The notes under the pieces are model-generated. The model made no database searches. It was not told the DNA's origin and saw only the letters and a list, made by a program, of their open reading frames with translations. A stretch of DNA of 64,000 bases from Hybos culiciformis (lineage: Eukaryota > Arthropoda > Insecta > Diptera > Hybotidae): assembly GCA_964007475.1 (NCBI GenBank), contig OZ023273.1, positions 19,419,922-19,483,921 of the forward strand. The letters run 5' to 3'. Shown here piece after piece: positions 38,288 through 51,155 of this stretch (the stretch's first letter is position 1; each line of letters begins with the position of its first letter). Made by a program: the position numbers and the translations under genes.

Positions 38288-38295
38288 CTTGTACG

Positions 38296-39639
38296 TATAT
38301 AGTTTATAAACCTTGTGCATATATGGATAAATGGATTTTCTTAAAAAAAAAAAAAACATATTTCTAAATAGCTTTCTTTTTTTTTATTACGATTTAACTA
38401 CGTTACTAGGAATAATAAAGTTTTTACTGTGATATTGCATTGCCTTCAAAAACAAATCAAAGAAAAAATGTATACCCTTTGAAGTTATTGTCAACAATAC
38501 AATATTATTCACATCTAGTTTTGTATTATGTATTTATAATATTCTCTCTGAGCTAATAAGTATATTGAATAAAAACCATGGCTTGAGTTTTAGGTGGATT
38601 AGATTTGATTAGTATTTTACTTCCAGGTATGTACGTCATCGTACTAAAAGTAAACACAATTATAGATAAAAAAATGTATGTACCAATAACTAAATTTCTG
38701 GAAAAAATAGGAAGATTATTGAGTTTTATATTATAAAAAAAAAGTTAAAATGTGGAATTTATATTACATAACATTTTACTTATATTTTTTTCATGTAATT
38801 GATTTGTTGAAAATTACCCTTTCAAACCCTTTATTTTTGTGTAAAAAAAAAAAAAGATTTTAAAAGTGTAACATAACACATTCAACCCATATACGTTAAA
38901 TTTCAAACATATATTGGCATAGAACAAAAAAATATACAGCTTCCATGTCAATTTTTTCGATATTTTAGTTATAAAAATAAAATATCAATGGTTGATGAAA
39001 ACTGAATAATTTTAACTAAAAGAACTGCAAATAAAAATAAAAAAAAAAAAATTTTTATTTGTATTAAAAATTTAACAAAAATTATAAAAAGATTTTTGCC
39101 ATTTAAAAAAAAAATTTTTTTATTCATAAAAAATTCATAAGCAATTTAGATTAAGAGGGCAAAATAAAATAAAAAAAGAATATCTGGATTTTATTTTTTT
39201 TTTTTGGATTTTCTACACATGAAAAAGGATTGAGTAAAACATTAATAATAAATATATATAAAAAAAGGATTATTTTTTGCTCACTCTGATGAATTTTAAT
39301 GCTTAGTTAATTTCTCATTGCTAAGTAATGTGTCTTTTAAATGATGAAATTAAGGTTTTCCATTTCGTTTAACATTTTCGTTAATTGATTCGTTTATTAA
39401 AAAAAAATAAATTTTTTCTAATTAATATTAATAGAAATTAAAAAGGGAAATGAAAATATTCTCAATCAAGATAAAGAACGTATAAATATTCTACATATAA
39501 TATGAAACTTTTATACTTACATAACATAGTGATGAAACAAAAAAAACTGTAAATAATGTCAAAGAATTAATCTTAATACATAAATAAAATTGTCAGTCAA
39601 AAAAGTAACGAAAATATTGTATGTTGTATTGTATGTACT
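38296..39639. other. Non-coding AT-rich stretch
   Basis: Nothing recognisable beyond homopolymer runs. Confidence 0.55.
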
Positions 39640-39764
39640 GCAAGTTCATATGTATTTATAAAAAGAAAATTTAAAGAAAATGATAAAAATAATGCCTATA
39701 TATACCATACAAAATTGTGAGAAACTGTCAAATAAACTCAAATTCATGAATTTCTATTGACACT
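39640..39764. repeat. 125-bp direct repeat, copy 1
   Basis: The block from GCAAGTTCATATG to CTATTGACACT reappears without visible change at 41157-41281, about 1.4 kb away in the same orientation. The flanks of the two copies differ. It contains no open frame and no terminal inverted repeat. Confidence 0.92.
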
Positions 39765-41077
39765 GTACATACAAAGACAAAAAAAATTATACATATTCAA
39801 TTTTATCAATGATTTTCTTTAAAGGGTTACAAATGCAAGAAAATTTAAGCATTATAAAAGTAAATGGCGCATTTAAGTTTCTATGATTTTAGTTCAAATT
39901 TCTAAATGTCATAATAAAAATAGAATGAATTGTAGGTGTACTATTTTTAAGAATAAAATAAAAATTAAAATTAGATATCTTAATTTATTCTTCGCATTAT
40001 TTTCTTTTAATACTGAATCAAAAATAATTGACAAAAAAACTTTATAAAAATTTTTTTTTTTTTTTATTTTCTCGCTGTTATTTACTATATCTGTCACTTT
40101 TTTATTTTTATTTTTATTTTTATGAATGAATCTTTTATTATTATTAAACTGGGTGATAATAAAATTCGTTTTTTTTCCTTTTTACAGTTAAATTTATATT
40201 GTTATTACTCATCTTAAAAAATAAAAAAAATTTGTACTCTCAACGTATATCAGTCTAATCAAACAACAAAATTTTTAGGATCCATAAAATAGTTTAAAAA
40301 CATTATATTGAATTTCGATTCATTAGAAATTAAGAAAATAATCAAAATATATAAATTGATGTTACAATTGAAAAAGTTAAAATATTAATTTATTTTTTAT
40401 TCCTTATAAGTCATGATAGATTACCTCATCTTGTGAAATCAACCGAATTTATGAATTTTGTTTACTGTATATAATATAATATTATAACATTTGTCGGCGA
40501 ATCTTTTAGTTGTACGTGCAGTGTTGAATTCAACACAGCAGTCTTTTTGAAAACATAGACAACCCAAAAATAAAATGTTTATCTTAATATTAAAATTCTA
40601 TTTAATCTAATTTTTACGTTAACAGAAGTAGTCCCTTTAAGTGCTCTTTAGAATTTTTGAATGAACTTATTTTGTTTTTTTTTTTTTACTAATATATAAA
40701 AGTGAGGATGTCTTTTTAGCTTGAAAATTACGAAATTAATGATATCATCTTTGGTTTTTCTTTTTCTTTCTATATATTTAAGATAAAAAAAGAAGAAAAA
40801 TGACAAGGATACAAGAAATGTTTTTCTTTTTATTTAAATACGAAAGATAAAGTCAAAAAGGTACCAATTTGAAGTGATTTGGAATTTAAGAATAATAAAA
40901 ATCAGGTTCAGTACACAATAAGATACTCTCAATTTTTACCATACATACATCTAAGTTATGATAAATAAGTTATTTTTCACATTTCAGCGTCTAACGCGAC
41001 GGACCGAATTTTTTTTTTTTGCAACAAGCTTATCATGAATTAACCAATTTATTTGCCCACATGAACTAATCGCTTCC
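39765..41077. other. Non-coding AT-rich stretch with a 16-bp palindrome
   Basis: GTGTTGAATTCAACAC at 40521-40536 is a perfect palindrome. A short GC-richer patch, CGTCTAACGCGACGGACCGA, is at 40988. No gene seen. Confidence 0.5.
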
Positions 41078-41376
41078 ATCACTAGTATATAATACTCTAG
41101 TATCACTAGTATATAATACTCTCTACTTCTGTATTTTATTTCGAAACTTATTTACCGCAAGTTCATATGTATTTATAAAAAGAAAATTTAAAGAAAATGA
41201 TAAAAATAATGCCTATATATACCATACAAAATTGTGAGAAACTGTCAAATAAACTCAAATTCATGAATTTCTATTGACACTTAGTCTAAGAGCTCGCAAC
41301 GTTTTTGGCACGTGTATCACTAGTATCACTAGTATATAATACTCTCTACTTCTGTATTTTATTTCGAAACTTATTT
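41078..41376. repeat. Patchwork insertion flanked by 53-bp direct repeats
   Basis: A 53-bp block beginning TATCACTAGTATATAATACT and ending TTTCGAAACTTATTT occurs at 41101-41153 and again at 41324-41376. Between them lie ACC, the 125-bp copy 2 (41157-41281) and 42 bases of unplaced sequence ending in TATCACTAG. An extra partial copy of the left block precedes it (41078-41098). The layout looks like repair by template switching rather than a standard transposon. Confidence 0.85.
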
Positions 41377-44300
41377 TAATTTTTTCCGATAAAAATTAAT
41401 GACAAGGCTATCGACTTATTTCAATTATATGGAAGTGTTTCGGAATTTTCTTAATCAAAAATTCTAACAAAAATATAACACCACACCAACATTATTATAA
41501 TGTTAATGACTTTTAGATTATAAACGTAAACAGAAAATATATATATAGTGTCATATTTTCATTGTCAATATTTTCTTTAAAGAATAAAAAAAAAAGCTGT
41601 TGAATAAAACAAAAACAATTTTTTATTATATTATTATTTAATTTGATACTGAAATTTTTCTTAAATAAAGACATTTAGTGGGAAATTGTTCTAAACCACC
41701 ATGATAATATAATAGCCAATTTTCATAACACAAATATCCTCCCACTAAAAGATGAAGAAATAAAAAAGCAAAAATTGTTTTTTTTTAATTTTCGACTTTG
41801 ATTAAAATTATTTAAAAAACAAATTCCTGTAAACGTATAAATTACCATCTGGTGAAAAGATTTTAAAGATTTTCATCAACACTTTGGTATTTTAATTTTC
41901 TTACAGTATAATCTTCAATCAAGAAATCAATGTTAAAATATAAACTGTGTTCTTTCATAACAGATTTTTTCCATTACATGTATGAGTTTTTTATTGCATT
42001 TTGTGTTGAAAATTCTAAAAATATTCAGCTTGAATGAATTGATTTGGCTGAGTTTATATTTATTGAAAATTATCTGCCATTAAACATAATGACTTTAGCG
42101 TTCAAGTATTTTCATTCATTTTTATGACAATTCGTACTTTGATTTTTGAATTTTTAATTGCTTCTTAACTTTGAATTCGACATTATGTAAAGAAATATAG
42201 TTATTCAACTGACCAAAAATAATCAAACCTTACTTTGTATTTTGATTTTACCTTGCTCATTAACGTTTAACTCCACTTTAAGTTATAATATCGGTTATCA
42301 GCCGACGAAAAATTCTAGGATCATAACTTTAGCAATAAAACCTTTGTCACTTCGTCAGCAAAAGATCTTTGCTAGTCTACTTCTAAAATTTAAAATTTTA
42401 ATTTTTTCCATTACAACATGAAAATTGTGTTGGTTAACAATAAAAAAGTTTCGATTTAAATTCAATGAAAATATTTTATTTTATTTCTGTGTACACAAGA
42501 ATTCACAAGTCATTAAACAATTTAATTGTGAAATATTGAAATTTTTAAAATTCTTGTCCTTGAATTATAAGGGAACAAGAAAAAGAATTATTACTTTAAA
42601 AAATTATATAATGAGTTTTCTTCTTAAAAAGTAATTCACAAGTTAATAAAGAAATAAATTTAAATGAAAAAAAAAAATTAAGAATAAATTATCATAAGAA
42701 TTGATAATTTTTTGCCTCTGGTGTATACACAAAAAAAATAAAACATTTGGTCAGGTGAATTTTAGGCACGAACAAATTCAGAAAACTTTAATGTTTTTTT
42801 GTTTTTTATAAACAAAAGAGAAATTTACATAGGATATAAAAAATATTCTATTTATTAGCATTTGAACAGTGCCAGTGGTTGAGTTTATTTAATTTAATTT
42901 TTTTTTTTATCATTTATATTTATTTATTTATTTATAATACAATTTATAATATAAGTAATTACTTATTTTTAGAGATTTAGTGCATGTGCTACTTAATTAC
43001 TAACACTAAGAAATTTATGTTATATATAAATTTCTTGTTATGTAATTATTACGATTCATTTTTAAATTTATCAAGATTAATAAACAAAATACGTTTAATG
43101 TACGAAAAAATTAAAACCAATTAGTTTATTTAACATTTTTTATTAATTAATTCTATTTTTTTTTTTTAGTTTTCTATTGACAAATTCCAGAATGTTTTTT
43201 TAATCATTGTAGAATTTTTTTATTATCTATACTAGAAAATATCAAATCTACCTAAACTTGAGAAAACTATTCACTTTTAAGAAAATAAGAAATAGATTTA
43301 CATATTTTACAGAAACAGAAAAAAAAATAGTAAAGAAATAATACCTGAAGGCAATTTACTTATATGAATTCAATTATAAAAATTTGGAAATTCTAATATG
43401 TACTTGAAATTATTGTAAGGCAATTGAATTGCCTAGGTGTGAAGATTACGTCTCATCGAAATGATTCAAACAATGTCAATGGCAGGTATCATAAGTTAAT
43501 AATTATGATCAAAAAACACAAAAATTAAATCAATAATAATAGTGTTTGGTAAATTTTTTTTAACTTATCACCGAATTATTAATATAATTATTATTTTTCT
43601 CTTTTTTATTCTCATACCAATTCTTTTGCTTAAAATAACAGAATAAGCATGAATAATTCACGGATAATAAGATTATTTCATATAGGGATTATAAAATTTA
43701 CACTTATCTAAAATATTTAAGATTTAAAAATTAATCAATAAAATTTCTCTTTTTCTGCAAATATTTACTTTTCTACAAAATGTTTACTTTCGTATATCCT
43801 TTTTGAAAATATATGACGGCTATGTAAATTGAATTGTAAAATAAGAAATCCGAAAAAAAAATACCTACTTTTGTTTTTATTTGAATCAACATTTTGGAAT
43901 TTTTTTATATATAAAATTTCAACAATATTAAAGGAAAAATTATATAATCATTATAATTAAATCTAGATACCTGTTTGAAACCATTATTATCAACAAAAAA
44001 AAAAATCAAAATAAAGATAATTAATTAAAAAGCATAAAAGTATTTTCTTTTGTATAATTTTTGATTATTTCAATTTCAATAGAAATTTTAGGCAAATATT
44101 CATTCAAAAAAATCATTCAAGATAACAGATAAAAAAGTAAAACCTTTCATTTAAATTTAAATTTTTATTTTTTATTTTTAATCTCTCAGAAAATAAAGTA
44201 AGTATAATTTTTGGGGCTTAACACTCGTCAATCACATTCAGATTTTGAATATACATACAATCATAAAATATTTATTTGAAAAACATTAAACGTTTGAATA

Positions 44301-45890
44301 TAGTGCACTGCATTACATAATTAATTAAAATTTTGTCAAATTTTAGAAATTATGGTTCTTCAACATTTTATTGTTGTTCAGTTTAAAATTCCCATTTAAT
44401 TTATCAATCACAATAGTTTATCTCAATCTTATTAAAAATATATTGATTTACGCTTATCAAAGTATCTACTGTAATTATAGTCATAAATTGAATTTCAAAT
44501 ATCTTTTATAGTATTTAATTTTGCTATTATGTATAATAGAAATATTTAACTCAAGTATGTATTTAAAATGAAGTTATAAAAATTTATTAATTATTATAGA
44601 ATAGAATTAGTACTTGAGTAATATATTTTAAGTATACATTTGAACAATTATTTAAAATAAATTTAATAATAAAAAATAAATGACCCCATTCTAATTGATA
44701 TTTGAAATTTTCGTAAATTTATCTCGTATTGTACTTTTATGTAAGTCTACACGATTTTAATGATTCATAAAAGTTACTTTCGGCATTTTTTTAAATTGAG
44801 AAAACTAGTTAAGATATCTGTCAGATACTAAGCATTTCTGGCTATCTATAAATAATTAACCTCCTAAAATTATCCTGGAAAATTAGTTTAATAAAACATT
44901 TATTATAAATCTATAAATATTTTGATAAAATATTTACATGGCGTTATATGTAAATATTTCAAGTTCTGTAACGTAAACTTTTATTCAATTCTATTAATTA
45001 ATTTTATTATGCCCGAAGGCTTTTCATAAAATATAAATTTAAGCTTTTTATGGAGAATTTTAATTCATTTTTATTTTGTACATCTGGTAATTATTTCATA
45101 ATTGCATCAAAAATATTATACGCATATTAAATTATCATGAACGTTTTTTTTTATTTAGTAGAGGCATTGAAAACTGTTTTTATTTTGTTAAATTTTTCAT
45201 TTATTAAATTTTATTATACTGTCCGCTCGCTACTTAAATGCTTAGGTACAACTAATGAACTAGCCAATCTATTTTTTATTATTTCTATTTAAGTAGATAT
45301 TATAAAAAAAGTTGCAAATATCACCCAATCCCTTTACAGAAAATCTTTTCAATTTGAAACCACGAAACTAAAATAATTGGGCTGCTTCAAACAAACAAGA
45401 GATAGAAAACATAGAGAAAGAAATTCAGATTATTTTGAGAAAAGTTTAAAAACATTGAAATATAAGCTAGACATATAAATCCAAGATTGCAATTATATCA
45501 AATATTCGCAACTACATTAACACACATTATAATAATAATAATTCTTATAGTGGAATTATGGAAGAATTCTTTATTTAAAAATAAAACCAAAATTCCCCTA
45601 AAACAATTTTTTACAATATAAAATAATAAATAAAATGTTTCCTATATCTTTGCGTAATGTTAAATTCTGAAAACAATAAATCACTTAATTTTAAGAAATA
45701 AAGTAGTCGCATGGGATTTGTTTATGTTTGAAACAATAAATTCAAACTTTTAGTTTACGAAAAAGTAAAAACAAAATAATCCTTCCAATATGCTGTTTTA
45801 ATTTTTTCGCTTCATACTTTTCCGATCAATTTTATTTTTTTTTTTGAAACTGTCACAGAAAAAGTATAGTTTTTTGTTCTTTTTAGCCGA
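41377..45890. other. Gene-poor AT-rich stretch
   Basis: No gene or bounded repeat recognised. The plus-strand frame at 42425-42634 is Lys/Phe/Asn-rich low complexity. Confidence 0.5.
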
Positions 45891-45921
45891 AAAATAAAGC
45901 AGGACAAATAAAGGGCACTTA

Positions 45922-45990
45922 CCTCCTTGAATATTCCGCTGATATTGATGTTATCATGATGCTTGCTTTATGTGCATCTTGTACAAAATT
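45922..45990 (-). other. Possible orphan exon ending in a strong splice donor
   Basis: On the minus strand a locally GC-richer stretch ends AATATTCAAGGAG at 45922 and continues GTAAGTGCCC, a near-ideal donor. An ATG twelve codons upstream would read MITSISAEYSRR into the junction. No acceptor or protein similarity confirms it. Other GTAAGT words in this AT-rich DNA lack the GC-richer flank. Confidence 0.25.
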
Positions 45991-47665
45991 TAGCCATTAA
46001 CAAACAATTTTGACTTGTGTACATATATGTACATAATATGTAAATTATATTTAATATAGAATAGAATGATAAAATGAATAGAATAGAAAAAAAAAAAAAT
46101 TTAAATAATAATTTTTTTCGTTAAACAAATTGTTAACGCACTTTGGATTTTAGGTTTTATTAAACAAGTAACGATAACACGCAAAAAATGTATATAGTAA
46201 AATGTTTGAACTTAATTGCCTAACCTGTAAGGATACAAGAAAAATAATTAAATACTACGAAATTATAATTATGTATTTACAGTACAAAATTCTTGTTTTC
46301 TCCAAAATAATCTTTATTTACAATGCAGAATAAATATTTAAATCTAATAATATAGATTGTTTTTTTTTAATTTAAGTTAAAAGTTACTCTACTGACTAAA
46401 ATTTTATAAAAACGCCCACCAATGTCATCGTTTATCATATAAATTTAATCTACTATGAAAAAAGTTAAATATATGACGAAAATATTATAAATAAAGAGTC
46501 ATCATGGAATAGTCTTCAATGCTTCTCTATCTCTGGTGTATAAGAACTTTACTGTTTTAATAATTCCACATAATTGCTATATTTTACTTACATGTACTTG
46601 CACATGTTATGCATATTTTGATTTCTAATATTATAAATTAAATACGAAGGCTACATTATGTAGTTATTTATGTATACCTACATATATAGTTTCTAAAAGA
46701 TTAACAATTTTAATGAAAATACTCCTGCATAATTTTGTGTCTGGATTTCTGGACAAATAATTTATTTTTTTTTAAATGCTGCTGCTTTTATATATTGTAC
46801 AATGTACAGTATATTACTTTAATAATACTTTCTACAATCTGCAGATTTTATTTTTAGATTAGTTTTTAAAGTTTTGAATTTTTTATGCAAATTAATCCTT
46901 TTGATAAAAATTAAATTAAAATTGTTTAAACATACTCAACTTTCCTAAAATTAATTTTTTAACTAATTGGAAACTACTTGAGGGTCAAAAACTTTAATTC
47001 AAAAAAACAAAAAACTCTGGATAAATATTATAGGAATACGCAATTAAAACTATAATATTTGGTAACTAGCGTAAGAAAAGAATATCAACATTGAATAATC
47101 AAATTTCTTAGAATTAAGAAATTTAAATTTATTTAAGACTGAAAATTAACATAGGAAAACTATAAATTATTAAATTGTTGAATATTGAATACAAAAATTA
47201 TGATCTCACTTCTCGTTACTTTATGCAACGAATATTCAATTAATTAAGGTCCTTCTTTTTATTTAACGCAAAAATTTAACTAGCAACTTTTTATTTGTTC
47301 AATATTTTTAACTTTGCCTATACTTAAAAAATACCAACCTATATCAGTTTCTCTAAAATTGTTGCTAAAGTAAGGAATATTTTTACAAAATTGATTTCCT
47401 TTTTTTTTTATTAATCATACTTGATTCTATTATTTTTAATATTTTGTTTCTATGTGAAACCTTTTTTAAGAAATAGAATTATTTCAAAGTGACACTTTTA
47501 AACTGAATGGTAGAAAAGATTTAAAGCTTTTGGACTTAATTGGAGACAACATAAGTTACAAATATAATTCATTGTTTAAAAGAAGGGTGAAATAATATTT
47601 TATTATTTATTGAAATATTTAAAATATATTTACTCCCAGTTAGGGGATATTATTATGTACTATAT
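45991..47665. other. Non-coding AT-rich stretch
   Basis: No gene seen. Confidence 0.5.
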
Positions 47666-47720
47666 AATATTTTTATTATTTTATAGTTATAGACTGTAAC
47701 TATAAAATAATAAAAATATT
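47666..47720. repeat. Perfect inverted repeat, 24-bp arms
   Basis: Arms 47666-47689 and 47697-47720 are exact reverse complements around the 7-nt loop TAGACTG. The stem is all A/T except one G-C pair near the loop (ATAGTTA/TAACTAT). Perfection over 24 bp suggests a recent origin. Confidence 0.9.
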
Positions 47721-50549
47721 AGCAGTGTACTGTGCACTCTTTATTTGACATTATTACTTAAGATCCATTTGAAATCTTTACACATCATATATTTTTATGT
47801 TAACAAAAATATTAATTATATTGAATACTCGCGTATAAGTAAGTACATATAATAAAAATAAATAATAATCTACTCTTCTATAATATTTAAAAACTATATC
47901 TTGTATATGCATTTTATTTCTTATTTCGTATACGAGCTCCACTAAGGTTTTAAATTTGGATCAATTAGAAATTTCTTATGAAACAGACAATTTTTTTTAA
48001 TTCCTTCATTAGATTTATTAGAATATTGAAATTCTATTATAAAACATAATTATGTAAGAAACATAAATATAAATGTAGTTTGTCTTATACATTTTGTTTT
48101 GTTCTACCTTTTTGTCACAACACTTTAGGGAAGCAATTGTTATTGTTTTCCTTTTCAATATTTTCAAATTTATATTTACATATACACTGTATATGTACAC
48201 AAACGTACCTATCTATACCATGTAAGAATTTTAGGGTGTTTTTATTATTTTTATATGAATGTACGGAAATTCAAGCATAGATATTCCAGATAGATTATTT
48301 GATACTGATGAACAACTAATGAAAAAGTAAAAGAAATAAAAAAAAAGCATGACAAAACTTCACTTTCATAATATGTATACAATAAAGTAGATATAATTCT
48401 ATAAATAAATGCCGTTGCTCCTCAATTTTTAAGAAAAAACATGGGTGCTTAAAAAAGTTTGTATCTTATTTTAGACTGTGTCTATAGAAGAATAGAGAAT
48501 TATAGAAACTCTTACACCACTTTTCCTATTGATGTTTTTTATACATTTTATTGTTTAAATTTCAAAATGATTAGAATACACAATATTACCAAGATTACCA
48601 AGTAGTAGCATATTTTTATGTAAATTGAGATATATAATTATACATAACAAATTGAGTTTTTAAAGTGTTTCAGTAAGTTGTTATTCATACTTAAAAAATT
48701 TTGTACAAAAATAAAGTCCAGCTACTAAAAAAAGAGAGAAATAACGGCGAAATATAATTTCGAAATATAAGTTTTAAGTTTTCAATTTCAAAAATGAAAT
48801 CCAAACTCAAAATTAAGTTGCCAACTTTATCGTACATTTAAACTACATTTCAAATGAGCTGGGAAAACGACTTTTATAAGCTTATTCGAAATATATAAGT
48901 AGCATATTAATATACCGTATAATAATATGATTTTTAAGTTAAATTTTCAGTATTTATTGAAAAAAAAAGGATATAAAATAAGACAGGTGTCCGTATAATG
49001 TTAAAAGGAATTGATTTATGCTGTGAAAAAGGGTTTTTCATGTATAAAATATAATGCAATTGTTTTGCGAGACTCAAAATTAAATGAAAACACTAAAGAA
49101 AAATAGTTTTACCTTGGATTTTATTGCAAATAGTAAAACTAGAAAACAAATACTTATTTTGAGTATCATTCTTTAATATACAATCAATGTTTTTAAAAAG
49201 AATATTCTAATATTTATCTTTGTATCAAAATGCCATTCAATTCTTTCAAAATAAATAATTGCAAGACGAGGAATCAAGTGTTTGTTCGGTTCTTCAATAA
49301 TAGTACTTAACATATATGTACGTACATATTTGATACCTTATTTTTATGGATACCATAAATAAGATTCGATAGATATGTACATATTAATACAATACTCAAA
49401 TATTTAATTATACAAAATCTTAGATATCCAAAGATCTGTCTAATAATACTATACCTAGAATAGTTTATGAAAACGAAAGTATAAAAAGTTTGTCATTTTT
49501 GACAAATTGGCTTATTTCTATTAGTCAGTTAATTATTCAATTATAAATCATATCTATGTCTTAAGGATTTATAAAATTAAACAAATATTCTCTTGAACCA
49601 GTAAAAAAAATTTTAAGTAAAAGTATCATAATACTTACAAAGAATTATTAAGTATAATAGTCTAGACTTCTACTTGTGGTTTTATTAATGAGTAAAATGC
49701 TACAAAAATTAATTAGAAAAATTTCCATTTTATTTTATAATTGTAATTATGGTTTTTTAATAAGACGAAATGATTTACATGTAAAATATTTTTAAACAAT
49801 TCAAAATTTCACAAACAATTCTCATTTTTATACTACCACCTAGCATACAATACATATACATATTACATTATTTATAGATATATTATAAAATTCTACTTAC
49901 ATTTAATATTTAAAAATAAATAAATTCAATATGAATACAAGGTTATAAAACTAAGCAATGACAATAATAATTTCTTCATTTTATTTACATGTTTGAAAAA
50001 ATTATTAAATTTGAATCAGTTTTGCTAATTTCCAAAAATTTAAATTGAAATAATAAAAATTTAATTGAAATAATAAATAAAATTTATTGTTTTTAATAAC
50101 CTATTCATCAAATTGCTTTATTTTGGATTGAATATGTTCGTGGACATACTGTAATACGTCGAAAGCAAAAACTTTTAGTTTTTATTCATATATGTACTAT
50201 TATTTTTATACCAACATACTATTTATAATAAAATTTATTTTTAATACACAAAGTACCTGTATGTATATAATTGAATTGAAAATTAGTTTTTTTATTATTC
50301 TTCATCATATACTAGATAATTTTACATAATTGGTTTTTTTTTACCAATAAACTATTTTAAATACCAATGTAGCATAATAATAAGTAATATAATAGATATG
50401 CTTATATAATAACTAGCAGTGTAATAAATAAACTGTAAGTTAATGTTATCGATCTGAAATTTTTAGCTTAGCACAAAAAAGTGAGATTAAATAAAGCTCA
50501 AAAATATTGAGAACCTTTTTTGACTATGGTACACGCAAACATCTGCAGA
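47721..50549. other. Non-coding AT-rich stretch
   Basis: No gene recognised. Overlapping short frames at 48018-48280 on both strands are low-complexity. Confidence 0.5.
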
Positions 50550-50560
50550 TGACATTGTGT

Positions 50561-51144
50561 TGGTTGGTTGGTTATAGTGGCGGAGCCCTCCTACCCGAAG
50601 AGTTCCCAATTAGCGCTTTCGCACCATTTTGCTACCACTTTCCTCGTTAACCAAAGCCTAACGGCGTTAAGACAAGCTAGATCCACCCCGTGGTGTTTAA
50701 AAATTTCACCACATCTCTGGGTTTGGCTAGGGCTAGCACATCTACATCCTCAAGGACAAATCCCCCTAGTGTGCTATTTCTCAGGCTCGCAAGCGCCGGG
50801 CATTTGCAGATAAAATGGACTAATGTCTCTTTTTCGTTCTCAATACCACAACTGCGGCATGACCGATTGAAAGGGATACCTAATCTGGCAGCGTGTACTC
50901 CAACTGCCCAGTGTCCCGTATAAACCGCCGTTATTCTGGAAATATCTTTGCGAGACATTTTCAGAATTTCCTGCATTCTTTTTTTGTCATAATTCGGCCA
51001 TGTTTTCTTGGCCGTGTTGCAGGTAGGTAGCGCCCTCCACCTACTATTAGCTACGGATAAGAAATATTGGTAAATATCTCTTTTTACCGTACTTAAAGCT
51101 GGATGAACCATCTCAGACATGGATTCCTCCAACTTTGAACCCTT
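50561..51144 (-). mobile_element. 5'-truncated LINE insertion, 584 bp, 11-bp TSD
   Basis: An exact 11-bp duplication TGACATTGTGT flanks it (50550-50560 and 51145-51155), the mark of target-primed reverse transcription. The element lies on the minus strand, keeps the 3' end of ORF2 and a 3' UTR of about 115 bases, and ends in a (CCAA)n tail (AACCAACCAACCAAC) instead of poly-A. The reverse transcriptase core is missing, as in most LINE copies. The preserved reading frame and perfect duplication point to a recent insertion. The block is clearly GC-richer than its surroundings. Confidence 0.9.
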
Positions 51145-51150
51145 TGACAT
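50677..51150 (-). pseudogene. C-terminus of jockey/R1-group LINE ORF2 polyprotein
   Basis: 157 open codons end at 50677. The segment YTGHWAVGVHAARLGIPF leads into a zinc-binding run CRSCGIENEKETLVHFICKC, i.e. Cys-x2-Cys then His-x3-Cys, the region found after the RNase H domain at the end of ORF2 in jockey/R1/I-type non-LTR retrotransposons. The family protein copies the element RNA into DNA at the target. Only this tail survives; endonuclease, reverse transcriptase and the RNase H catalytic part are gone. The first Met lies in the flanking target duplication, so the apparent start is host sequence and the product is probably not made. No stop or frameshift interrupts it. Confidence 0.88.
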
Positions 51151-51155
51151 TGTGT

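Noticed and set aside
50568..50923. Two plus-strand frames over the LINE
   Set aside because: Antisense shadows of the LINE ORF2 C-terminus, which has the recognisable zinc-binding motif.
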